Assembly (NCBI RefSeq): GCF_001310635.1
Contig: NZ_BAXR01000003.1
Span: 322,938 to 386,937, forward strand
From: Bacillus sp. JCM 19034
Lineage (GTDB): Bacteria > Bacillota > Bacilli > Bacillales > Bacillaceae_D
Direction of reading: 5' to 3'
Length of the DNA: 64,000 nt
In this document: one piece after another, positions 1 through 5,984 of the stretch
Layout: each line of letters starts with the position of its first letter
Position numbering within the stretch: the stretch's first letter is position 1
The notes under the pieces: generated by a model
Seen by the model: only the letters and a program-made list of their open reading frames with translations
Told to the model about the DNA's origin: nothing
Databases searched by the model: none
Position numbers and translations under genes: made by a program

Positions 1-511
1 ACCCTGATGTTGATCCTACTAAGCTGCAGGTTGGTCAAGTGATTAATTTTGGTAAGTCGTCATCAAACAATAAAAATAAGCCACAACAACAGCCTAAGCC
101 AACGACACAACCTTCAGGTGATTCCTATGTTCGCTCAATTCAACAGTGGGTAGTCAATTATGGCTTCCAAATTGCAGTTGATGGATTACCTGATCAGAAA
201 CACTAGGAGGGTTAATTCGAGTATTGCAAAGTGAGCTTAATCGTCAATTTAACGCTCGACTAACTGTAGATGGGATCATGGGACCTAAAACAAGATCTAA
301 GCTTAAGCTAGTCACGGTGCGTAATGGTGCTAGAGGAAACATTACACGAGTGCTGCAAACCATTCTCTTTATCAGAGGGTTTAATCCAGGACCATTCGAC
401 GGGGTTTTCGGAGACATGACCACTGGGGCTGTTCGGGCGTTTCAAAGGGATAGGAGCTTGTCCGTCGATGGGATTGCCGGAAGACAGACGTGGTCAGCTT
501 TACTTGCATAA
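1..511 (+). CDS. LysM/peptidoglycan-binding-domain protein, 5' partial, frameshifted
   Basis: The 5' end lies outside the window. Reading from base 3, the sequence shows the end of a LysM-like module (PDVDPTKLQVGQVINFG), a Gln/Pro/Asn-rich linker, and then two peptidoglycan-binding (PG_binding_1) repeats, each with the AVDG/TVDG/SVDG signature and a final GRQTWSALLA. The frame breaks after AVDGLP at about base 192. Adding one G there (GATCA to GGATCA) restores GSETLGGLIRVLQSELNRQ and joins both halves without a stop. Such tails belong to cell-wall hydrolases and prophage endolysins; the catalytic domain would lie upstream. It sits in the accessory region, and a strong hairpin follows directly. 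The domain calls are good. The enzyme type is unknown. Confidence 0.7.
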
Positions 512-537
512 AAAAAACGCCCCGCTGAAGCGGGGCG
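511..537 (-). terminator. Intrinsic terminator of the LXG cassette
   Basis: Arms CGCCCCGC (518-525) and GCGGGGCG (530-537) form a GC-rich 8-bp stem with a 4-nt loop. Read on the minus strand it is followed by a run of T (511-517), so it terminates the minus-strand toxin/immunity transcript. On the + strand it lies directly after the cell-wall-binding gene and may work in both directions. Confidence 0.75.
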
Positions 538-625
538 AGCACCATAGTGATCAATTTCATATAAAAGTAGCTTCTATTAAGAACCCGCTATATAATCAAA
601 TGAGTTTTTGCATCGCCTCGACACC

Positions 626-814
626 TTAAAAGCGTGGGAAAACGTACATATTGAAAATAATGAAACCCACACTCAACAGTGCTATACCAATAATTGTTTG
701 CTTCCACGTCACCTTCTCTTTGTTAAAATACTTAATTAGTAGACCAATAATGACAGCACTTAAAGTATATCCAAGCATAAACCCTAGCGTGTCCCCTAAT
801 ATACTTCTCAACAT
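626..814 (-). CDS. Small two-helix membrane protein, probable immunity protein of the LXG toxin
   Basis: The protein has 62 residues from the ATG at 814 (MLRSILGDTLGF), preceded by a GAGGGG ribosome-binding site. It has two hydrophobic segments (about residues 8-28 and 38-58) separated by a short charged loop (KYFNKEKVTWKQ). It starts 20 bases after the LXG toxin gene on the same strand and precedes the shared terminator, which is the normal position of the cognate immunity gene in LXG cassettes. I recognise no family. Assignment as immunity protein rests on position only. A membrane-embedded immunity factor would fit a toxin that acts on the membrane. A longer version beginning at 871 would overlap the toxin gene and lacks a good ribosome-binding site. 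Confidence 0.6.
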   Translation of the reverse strand: MLRSILGDTLGFMLGYTLSAVIIGLLIKYFNKEKVTWKQTIIGIALLSVGFIIFNMYVFPRF

Positions 815-833
815 GAGTTCTAAACAGCCCCTC

Positions 834-2312
834 TTATTTTTTGTCCGATCCAAATAACTTACGAACAGCATCTACAAACCCATCAGAGAAATCTGTGGAC
901 CGTTTCACATCACCGTTGGGTTCTATTGTAAACATCACTTTTCCATCCCAATTTTCACCATCATCACTGATATACACCAATACTTGCTCTGTACCTGCTT
1001 TAGGAACAGGAGTGCCAACTATTTCCTTCCAAATGGGGATGCTATTTTGGACTCTCTGTAGTGCAAATGCTCCTCCGTACTGGGATTTTATTGGGTGTTT
1101 ATCAGCAATTCCTTTTATTCCTGGAATTTTATTTGCTACACTGGATGTAGAATAAGCCCCAACCGCATAACTAGTGAAACTTGCCATTCCAGCAATTTCT
1201 GCTTCCAACTTGCCCGTCTTTGCACCTTGCGTATAATATTCAAGATCAGGATTATCACGTAAAAGGATAAATTGTCCGTCTATCAATGCGTAATGCACAT
1301 CATATCCATTCACTTTTACTGTCTCGACATAATCCTCAATCCCAAGCGCCTTATAATCTATTGGCACTCCTCTTGCTTGTATTTTATCACCTGGACCATC
1401 CCATTTGTATGTTATTTTACCCTCACCAATTGCTCCAGTCGATAAATTGTTTGAATGGGCTTCCTTAGTTTGTTGTGAATAAACTTGTAAATACGTGCTC
1501 TGAAAAGTAAGTGGAAATGCAGTGGAATACATATCAATTATTGAATGTTGTTGCATAAACATAAAGTTTTTAACTAGTGCTGGATTGTCTGCTAACGTGG
1601 GGTTATACAAACTTGTATTTACCTTGCTCGTATCTACTTCTGGCGCTTTGGTATGTAACGTTTTATCGGAGAAATGGTTTCTGATCTCGTTTAAATACAC
1701 ACCGTTTAAAAGAGCACCTCCGCTTACTGTCCATTCGGTCACTTGCTTTAAGATCGCTTTTAGCTCGGCCATTTCCCTTTGGAGCTCTCTCATTAACCTC
1801 ATGCCTTCATGATCTAGTTCATTTAGCCCTTCACTCGTATCGTTCGCATGTTTTCGGGCATTGTCAACCCGATCTTGGACATAGCGAATGTTCAACCTCC
1901 CAAGGTCGATGATGTAGTTGACAGACGCTGCGATGGAATCGATCTCTGATTTGTTTTGATCCATAAATTGTTCAAAACGATCGTAACCTCTAGGAATTTG
2001 ATTTTCATAAAAATCCTCGGACACCATCCCATTATCTGAGGATTCAAATGACAAGATAAAGGATCGCAGCTTTTCCCCTTTGTCCTTCATGTTGAACATA
2101 AACGCACGAATAGCCCGAATCGCAGGCAGTTGCAGCTCTTGATAGTTTCGCAACAAAGCTACGCCACCCTTGCCTTTAAGAAAGTCTTCTAGTTCAATTA
2201 CACGTAATATGGCTGCTTCCATAAAATCAAAATGATCCATGTAGGATTTGAGGGCCATGTCCGTGCGGTCAATGATCGTTAAGCATTGCGCTACGTCAAG
2301 ATGTTTTGTCAT
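834..2312 (-). CDS. LXG-domain polymorphic toxin (type VII secretion substrate)
   Basis: This is a 492-residue protein. Residues 1 to about 205 match the LXG export domain: an N-terminal LDV segment, FLKGKGG at 44-50, SSDNGMV at 91-97, and long amphipathic helices. LXG domains direct toxins to the Esx/Yuk (type VIIb) secretion machinery and are helped by small helical partners, which are encoded directly upstream here. Residues from about 210 on form a toxin domain I cannot assign. It contains a small-residue, weakly hydrophobic stretch (IAGMASFTSYAVGAYSTSS, about 379-397) and ends in a beta-rich segment (VLVYISDDGENWDGKVMFTI). No deaminase, nuclease or NADase motif was recognised. The start is an ATG with GGAGGAGAAGG upstream. 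The downstream gene is the likely immunity factor. Secretion-machinery genes are not in the window. Confidence 0.85.
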   Translation of the reverse strand: MTKHLDVAQCLTIIDRTDMALKSYMDHFDFMEAAILRVIELEDFLKGKGGVALLRNYQELQLPAIRAIRAFMFNMKDKGEKLRSFILSFESSDNGMVSEDFYENQIPRGYDRFEQFMDQNKSEIDSIAASVNYIIDLGRLNIRYVQDRVDNARKHANDTSEGLNELDHEGMRLMRELQREMAELKAILKQVTEWTVSGGALLNGVYLNEIRNHFSDKTLHTKAPEVDTSKVNTSLYNPTLADNPALVKNFMFMQQHSIIDMYSTAFPLTFQSTYLQVYSQQTKEAHSNNLSTGAIGEGKITYKWDGPGDKIQARGVPIDYKALGIEDYVETVKVNGYDVHYALIDGQFILLRDNPDLEYYTQGAKTGKLEAEIAGMASFTSYAVGAYSTSSVANKIPGIKGIADKHPIKSQYGGAFALQRVQNSIPIWKEIVGTPVPKAGTEQVLVYISDDGENWDGKVMFTIEPNGDVKRSTDFSDGFVDAVRKLFGSDKK

Positions 2313-2333
2313 GTACGTTCCTTCTCCTCCTTG

Positions 2334-2594
2334 TTACCGCCCCATTTTAGCAGCTAACTCTCGATCTACTTTGTCATACGTTTGGATTTGACTTTGTAAT
2401 TGTTTCTGCATGTCAGAGGTGGCACGTGTATAAGCCATTAAATATTCATCTAACTCATTCTTTACATCACTAAATGTAGCGATCATATCTAAATCACGTG
2501 CCCCTTCAATCGATTGCGTGTTAAAGCTTCCTGAAACCTCTCCAACTGCTTGAAGTAAGGCAGATACCTCTGCCACGTTAACCTTAATTTCCAT
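2334..2594 (-). CDS. YwqI/YxiC-like helical partner of the LXG toxin
   Basis: This small, mostly helical protein resembles Bacillus YwqI/YxiC (DUF5344-type), which is encoded between a YwqH-like protein and an LXG toxin. The gene order here is the same. Proteins of this kind are thought to bind the LXG domain and act as targeting or chaperone factors for type VII export. The ATG at 2594 (MEIKVNVAEV) has AAAGGATG at good spacing. An ATG at 2603 overlaps the upstream stop as ATGA and is also possible, giving 89 residues. The gene ends 21 bases before the toxin start, so the three genes form one operon. Confidence 0.75.
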   Translation of the reverse strand: MEIKVNVAEVSALLQAVGEVSGSFNTQSIEGARDLDMIATFSDVKNELDEYLMAYTRATSDMQKQLQSQIQTYDKVDRELAAKMGR

Positions 2595-2599
2595 TATGG

Positions 2600-3004
2600 T
2601 CATCCTTTCTGTTCAAGAATCCGTTGCTTCGCTTTTAGAGTTGTAATTCTGTTTCTTCTCGATGCGATCGATGCACGTTTATGATCAATTTCCCTACTAA
2701 GGCGATTTCTTTCTTGATCAATCGCATCAATCATTTCTTGGACTTGTTTATGCGTATCAGCATACGCTCGCTCAATCGAATCACGAGCATCATCATGTTC
2801 CGACGAAATGTAGCCACGTGATCGCTCATGTCCGTTCTCTGGATTATGAATCCACCTAGTATCAGATACTAAGTCTCCTTTTTTATTCAACAATTTGTAT
2901 CGAGCATGGGCAAGCTCTTCTCGATGTCTTGATACTTCACTTATTACGCTATTCAAATGATTGATTTCGCTATTTAGTACACTGATTTTGGATGAATAGT
3001 CCAT
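2600..3004 (-). CDS. YwqH-like coiled-coil protein (DUF5082 type), first gene of the LXG cassette
   Basis: The 134-residue protein is highly charged and predicted to be coiled coil almost throughout, with long heptad-like helices in residues 1-45 and 75-134. It resembles Bacillus YwqH (DUF5082), the first gene of ywqH-ywqI-ywqJ-type LXG operons. Its likely role is to help recruit or stabilise the LXG toxin for type VII export. It overlaps the next gene by a few bases, which suggests translational coupling. A candidate extended -10 lies about 55 bases upstream on the minus strand. The assignment depends on both sequence character and gene order. Confidence 0.72.
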   Translation of the reverse strand: MDYSSKISVLNSEINHLNSVISEVSRHREELAHARYKLLNKKGDLVSDTRWIHNPENGHERSRGYISSEHDDARDSIERAYADTHKQVQEMIDAIDQERNRLSREIDHKRASIASRRNRITTLKAKQRILEQKG

Positions 3005-3058
3005 GACTGATTCTCCTATTCTATTGAACTACTATTTTTTCATGATTTTCCATGGAAT

Positions 3059-3067
3059 ATTATACCA
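3059..3067 (-). promoter_or_regulatory. Candidate extended -10 promoter of the LXG cassette
   Basis: Read on the minus strand this is TGGTATAAT, a perfect extended -10 element, about 55 bases upstream of the first gene of the LXG operon. No good -35 hexamer was found at 17 bases, which is common for extended -10 promoters. Confidence 0.4.
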
Positions 3068-3161
3068 TTTAAATTTCCATTTACCAGTAAAATTTAGAAT
3101 ATATTGAATAAAAAATATCTATAGCTAGAGCTACTCCGCAAAAAGTTCCTTCCGTATGATT

Positions 3162-3192
3162 AAAAAGAGCCCTTCACTTGTATGAGGGGCTC
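3162..3192 (-). terminator. Intrinsic terminator of the yolD-like gene
   Basis: GAGCCCTTCA (3167-3176) and TGAGGGGCTC (3183-3192) form a long stem with one mismatch. Read on the minus strand it is followed by TTTTTA. It separates the yolD-like transcript from the LXG operon. Confidence 0.7.
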
Positions 3193-3263
3193 ATTTCTGT
3201 TTAACGTGTTGGTAAGTCGAGAGTAGTAGCAGAACGATTTTAGTGTGTTCGGTTTTGGTGGTG

Positions 3264-3596
3264 TTATACTCTCTCCACACTCATCAAACCATCCACTTTT
3301 ATCTTTATTATATCATCCTCTGTGCGCACTTTTATATATTTCTGCAGCTGATCCACACGCTCCACTACACCAACGACCTCACAAAAGTCACCATCTTCCC
3401 AATGCACAACTTTTACATCTAACTCATGCTTTAAACTGTCCATGACCATATGACCAATCTCCATAAGCTCTTGTTCATCTAACGAAGGTTTAGATATCTT
3501 CTCTTGCTCAGCTCTCCATTGTTTCAGAGCAGCAGTGTGTTCTGGAAGCACAAACTTCATTTCCCACAGTTTATTTCCACGTTGTATCTTCTCCAT
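3264..3596 (-). CDS. YolD-like protein
   Basis: The 110-residue protein has the YolD family signature: an N-terminal RGN..W..xxxLPEH segment (MEKIQRGNKLWEMKFVLPEH) and a small beta-barrel-like C-terminal half. YolD proteins are encoded on phages, plasmids and islands, often next to a Y-family DNA polymerase (UvrX) and under SOS control, and are thought to modulate that polymerase. No uvrX-like gene lies next to it here. The ATG at 3596 has AGGTG six bases upstream. A GAAC-N4-GTTC LexA box lies at 3624-3635 beside a minus-strand TATAAT (3615-3620), so damage-inducible transcription is likely. Confidence 0.8.
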   Translation of the reverse strand: MEKIQRGNKLWEMKFVLPEHTAALKQWRAEQEKISKPSLDEQELMEIGHMVMDSLKHELDVKVVHWEDGDFCEVVGVVERVDQLQKYIKVRTEDDIIKIKVDGLMSVERV

Positions 3597-3623
3597 CAAT
3601 ATCACCTCATTACTATTATATAG

Positions 3624-3635
3624 GAACGTTTGTTC
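3624..3635 (-). promoter_or_regulatory. LexA (SOS) box of the yolD-like gene
   Basis: GAACGTTTGTTC has both half-sites of the Bacillus LexA/DinR box (GAAC-N4-GTTC). It lies 28 bases upstream of the yolD-like start codon, directly upstream of the -10 TATAAT on the minus strand, where repressor binding would block RNA polymerase. Confidence 0.7.
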
Positions 3636-3959
3636 TGATATCGATAAAAAAGAAATCCTCCGAGTGATGAGGACTTGACTTGGATTCTTTATACATAATC
3701 TTTTTGTATATAACTAACAAGCATTTGAATGCACACCAGTAACATAAAAGAGCAAATCCGAAAAAACAATTTCATAATAAATAAATTTTACCAAATTATA
3801 GAGTGCATTAAATAAATACGATATAATTTATTTGTGACTTTTTTCTCTGGGTTAACTAGTATAAATACTGGTTAGTCTAGAGTTTTGCCTAATAAAATCA
3901 AAAAATTAACCATTTGTATGACTTCATTTTTAGTTATTGCTTAATTAAGAGGTGCTTAT
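3636..3959. other. AT-rich intergenic region between yolD-like and excisionase-like genes
   Basis: There is no credible ORF in this stretch. It contains a TATAAT at 3822-3827 and a near-perfect palindrome at 3854-3873, which is listed separately. It is the control region of the rightward excisionase-like gene. Confidence 0.5.
3854..3873 (+). promoter_or_regulatory. Palindromic candidate operator upstream of the xis-like gene
   Basis: AACTAGTAT (3854-3862) and ATACTGGTT (3865-3873) are inverted repeats matching at 8 of 9 positions with a 2-base centre. It lies about 30 bases downstream of a TATAAT at 3822-3827 and 87 bases upstream of the xis-like ATG, a place where a repressor could act. Confidence 0.4.
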
Positions 3960-4175
3960 ATGACAAAAGAAAACATTAATGAAGAAAAACTTTTACTAGG
4001 CGTTAGTGATATTCAGAAAATCACAGGTCTTGGGCGTGACAAGTGTTATGAAATTATGCACTGTGGTGATTTCGCAGTTATGAAATTCGGTAAGCAGTTA
4101 AAGGTTCATAGGGATGTGTTTTATGACTGGTTGGAAAACAAGTCCAAAAATAGTTATATCTATAAAATTCGCTAA
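3960..4175 (+). CDS. Excisionase-like small HTH DNA-binding protein
   Basis: The 71-residue protein has a MerR/excisionase-type winged HTH: LLGVSDIQKITGLGRDKCYE, then a wing (VMKFGKQLKVHRDVFYDWLE). This is the fold and length of Tn916-type Xis and of excisionase-family DNA-binding proteins, which act as recombination directionality factors in integrative elements and phages. The ATG has GAGGTG upstream. It lies about 0.9 kb from the rplS fragment that looks like an attachment site, which supports an excision role. No integrase gene is in the window, so a plain transcription regulator is the alternative. Confidence 0.7.
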   Translation: MTKENINEEKLLLGVSDIQKITGLGRDKCYEIMHCGDFAVMKFGKQLKVHRDVFYDWLENKSKNSYIYKIR

Positions 4176-4192
4176 AGCAGTAATAAAGTTTA

Positions 4193-4223
4193 GACCACTC
4201 TGATTATTGAGTGGTCATTATTT
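4193..4223 (+). terminator. Intrinsic terminator of the xis-like gene
   Basis: GACCACTC (4193-4200) and GAGTGGTC (4209-4216) form a perfect 8-bp stem with an 8-nt loop, followed by ATTATTT. It sits between the convergent xis-like and XRE genes. Confidence 0.65.
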
Positions 4224-4237
4224 ATGTATTTGACTAA

Positions 4238-4447
4238 TTACTCTTCATTGTCTATATAAATAAACAAATCCCCAACTTGACAATTAAGGGCTTTACAAAG
4301 TTTATCGATGGTACTGTAATCGATACCGTTAGTTTTATTATTTATTATATTTGAAATAATATTGCGATGTAGCCCAGAATCATTAGATAGTTTAGTGATG
4401 TTATAACCTTGTTTTTTCATTACTGACTTTAAGTTATTAATAATCAT
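4238..4447 (-). CDS. XRE-family repressor (Cro/CI-type HTH)
   Basis: The 69-residue single-domain HTH protein resembles the YozG/HTH_26 group. The helix-turn-helix is about residues 15-37 (YNITKLSNDSGLHRNIISNI), followed by STIDKLCKALNCQVGDLF, the typical C-terminal part of the fold. AGGAGGT precedes the ATG. It is transcribed away from the orphan gene at 4610, and the shared 160-bp control region carries three copies of an 18-bp operator. One of these overlaps the probable -10 of this gene. It therefore most likely represses itself and the divergent gene, like a phage or ICE immunity repressor. Confidence 0.8.
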   Translation of the reverse strand: MIINNLKSVMKKQGYNITKLSNDSGLHRNIISNIINNKTNGIDYSTIDKLCKALNCQVGDLFIYIDNEE

Positions 4448-4483
4448 TTAATACCTCCTAATAGTAGTAAGTCCTAAATATAT

Positions 4484-4501
4484 TATACATTATAAAGTGC
4501 A
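4484..4501 (-). promoter_or_regulatory. Operator copy 1 (XRE side)
   Basis: On the minus strand the site reads TGCACTTTATAATGTATA. It is one of three near-identical quasi-palindromic sites (consensus TGCACWTTWTAATGTRTA). It contains TATAAT, the likely -10 of the XRE gene, so binding would autoregulate the repressor. Confidence 0.65.
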
Positions 4502-4529
4502 AAAAAATCAGAGAGAATTTAAAAAAATA

Positions 4530-4558
4530 TTGACTTTGCACTTTTTAATGTGTATTAT
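4530..4558 (+). promoter_or_regulatory. SigA promoter of the orphan gene, overlapped by operator copy 2
   Basis: TTGACT (4530-4535) and TATTAT (4553-4558) are separated by exactly 17 bases. Operator copy 2, TGCACTTTTTAATGTGTA (4537-4554), fills the spacer, so a bound repressor would exclude RNA polymerase. Confidence 0.75.
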
Positions 4559-4572
4559 TGAGATAAATCAAA

Positions 4573-4590
4573 TGCACATTATAATGTGTA
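4573..4590 (+). promoter_or_regulatory. Operator copy 3
   Basis: TGCACATTATAATGTGTA is the most symmetrical of the three copies. It lies between the promoter and the AGGAGGGG ribosome-binding site of the gene at 4610, in the expected early transcribed region. Confidence 0.65.
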
Positions 4591-4609
4591 TAAATCAGGA
4601 GGGGCGAAA

Positions 4610-4891
4610 ATGAAAAAGCCAGAAGAGAAAATGATGAAAGCAATTGTACAAGTTGAAGGAATTACTTCAGTACCATTGTTCAAACAGTTAGTAGTGCAAG
4701 CTGGAACTGAAGAGGAAATGAGTCAGCGAGTTGGAGAGATTGTGTATAAAGAGGCTAAGTCTAGCATAGATAAAATGAAACAATTAATAAATGAAGAAAC
4801 TAGGTTTTTCGGTGAAGATGTAATAGATGCCTTAGATGTTAATATTACAGAAATTTGTTATTTTGAGATGGACGAGCCATTTGTCTTTTGA
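4610..4891 (+). CDS. Unrecognised 93-residue protein under XRE operator control
   Basis: I recognise no family. The product from the ATG at 4610 (MKKPEEKMMKAIVQVEGIT) is acidic and soluble, with no membrane segment or signal peptide. Its middle third is predicted helical (VGEIVYKEAKSSIDKMKQLINEE) and its C-terminal part is acidic and aromatic (ICYFEMDEPFVF). AGGAGGGG precedes the start. It has a good sigma-A promoter with a repressor operator in its spacer and a second operator downstream, so it is probably kept silent by the divergent XRE protein. It is the last gene before the probable attachment site. Roles in element activation or excision are possible but not shown. Confidence 0.6.
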   Translation: MKKPEEKMMKAIVQVEGITSVPLFKQLVVQAGTEEEMSQRVGEIVYKEAKSSIDKMKQLINEETRFFGEDVIDALDVNITEICYFEMDEPFVF

Positions 4892-5049
4892 TGAGTTCCT
4901 TCTATATAAATGTTGAAAATATAATTGAACATGTGTTATATTTTTACTAGACGTATGACTAATTATTAGAAAAACAAATGGAAACTTACAATTAAACATT
5001 GATACTTATGAGTTTATAGAGTTGGTTGTTATTATTGAAATTTCTTTAA

Positions 5050-5133
5050 CGTCGCGGTAAAGTACGTCGTGCTAAGCTTTATTACTTACGTAGCCTACGC
5101 GGTAAAGCGGCTCGTATTAAAGAAATTCGATAA
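5050..5133 (+). pseudogene. rplS: 3' fragment of rplS (ribosomal protein L19), probable attachment site
   Basis: Twenty-seven codons plus a stop match the C-terminus of bacterial L19: RRGKVRRAKLYYLR, then SLRGKAARIKEIR. The codon just upstream in frame is TAA (5047-5049), and the preceding sequence is not L19-like, so the homology stops sharply. In Bacillus a complete rplS follows trmD and precedes the signal peptidase or rbgA gene. Here the downstream neighbours are intact, but the first three-quarters of rplS and trmD/rimM are absent. A site-specific element integrating in the 3' end of rplS would leave such a duplicate tail while rebuilding an intact rplS at its other end, outside the window. 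Confidence 0.85.
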
Positions 5134-5150
5134 TAAGCGTTCAGCGTTTT

Positions 5151-5190
5151 AAAAGGGTGGGTCTCATTCATGAGAGCCACCCTTTTATCG
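5151..5190 (+). terminator. rplS terminator
   Basis: AAAAGGGTGG (5151-5160) pairs perfectly with CCACCCTTTT (5177-5186), with further TCTC/GAGA pairing inside. A short T-rich tail follows. It is the native terminator of the ribosomal operon, kept next to the rplS fragment. Confidence 0.8.
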
Positions 5191-5415
5191 TTTTACAAGA
5201 CGTCTCCTTTCTCATTATCGTACGCGTCACGGTTAAGAATGTCTGATGTAGTGTTGCTCATAGAGACTAATGATTAACAATTTTAAAAAAAAAATATATG
5301 AAAGTAACGCTCATAATGAGTGATTAGGTAGTAATAAAAATACATGGATTACTATATGAGTTTTTTTCTAAGATATGGTACACTAAAGCATGTTAGTGAA
5401 ATGGGGGGGCACTTT

Positions 5416-5976
5416 ATGAGTGAAGAGACCTTGATTGAAGAAGAGAAAAGTAAAAAAAAGGAATCATGGGAATGGATTAAGGCGATTTTATTTGCCTTTG
5501 CTCTCGCTTTTATCATTCGTCAGTTTTTATTGGCTCCAGTCATTGTTGATGGAGAGTCAATGCTTCCAACATTGGAGAATTCTGACCGAATGATTGTTAA
5601 TAAAATGGCCTATACATTTAGTGAGCCTAAACGATTTGACATTATTGTTTTTCATGCACCAGCGGGAAAAGATTACATTAAGAGAGTGATTGGTTTACCT
5701 GGTGATGAAATTAAATATGAGAACGATCAATTATATGTGAACGGTGAAGCGATAGACGAGCCCTATTTGGAAGAGTTTCAAAGGTTATACGAACCAGAGG
5801 TACTAACACACGATTTCTTACCGATAATTGTACCAGAACAACAGCTATTTGTTTTAGGAGATAATCGCCGGCGAAGTAAGGATAGTCGTGATATTGGTAC
5901 AATTCATGTAGATGAAGTAATAGGAAGAGCAAGGATCGTCTTTTGGCCGATTTCAAATTTTAGAATAGCAGAGTAG
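5416..5976 (+). CDS. lepB: Type I signal peptidase
   Basis: The enzyme cleaves signal peptides of exported proteins at the outer face of the membrane. The product has 186 residues, the normal size for Bacillus Sip enzymes. One N-terminal membrane anchor lies at about 20-40, followed by catalytic Ser48 in GESMLPTL, catalytic Lys89 in [13 protein letters not shown], and box E as [11 protein letters not shown]. The ATG at 5416 ([11 protein letters not shown]) is chosen because a G-rich ribosome-binding site precedes it. An upstream in-frame start at 5344 would add residues the family lacks. A weak extended -10 (TGGTACACT, 5376-5384) may be its promoter. It is followed nine bases later by rbgA. 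Confidence 0.93.
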   Translation: MSEETLIEEEKSKKKESWEWIKAILFAFALAFIIRQFLLAPVIVDGESMLPTLENSDRMIVNKMAYTFSEPKRFDIIVFHAPAGKDYIKRVIGLPGDEIKYENDQLYVNGEAIDEPYLEEFQRLYEPEVLTHDFLPIIVPEQQLFVLGDNRRRSKDSRDIGTIHVDEVIGRARIVFWPISNFRIAE

Positions 5977-5984
5977 GTGATGGT

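Noticed and set aside
841..1812. Plus-strand ORFs at 841, 1286 and 1522
   Set aside because: They are shadows of the LXG toxin gene on the other strand, with no ribosome-binding sites.
5341..5415. N-terminally extended signal peptidase from 5344
   Set aside because: The extension lacks a ribosome-binding site and family similarity, and overlaps the likely promoter.
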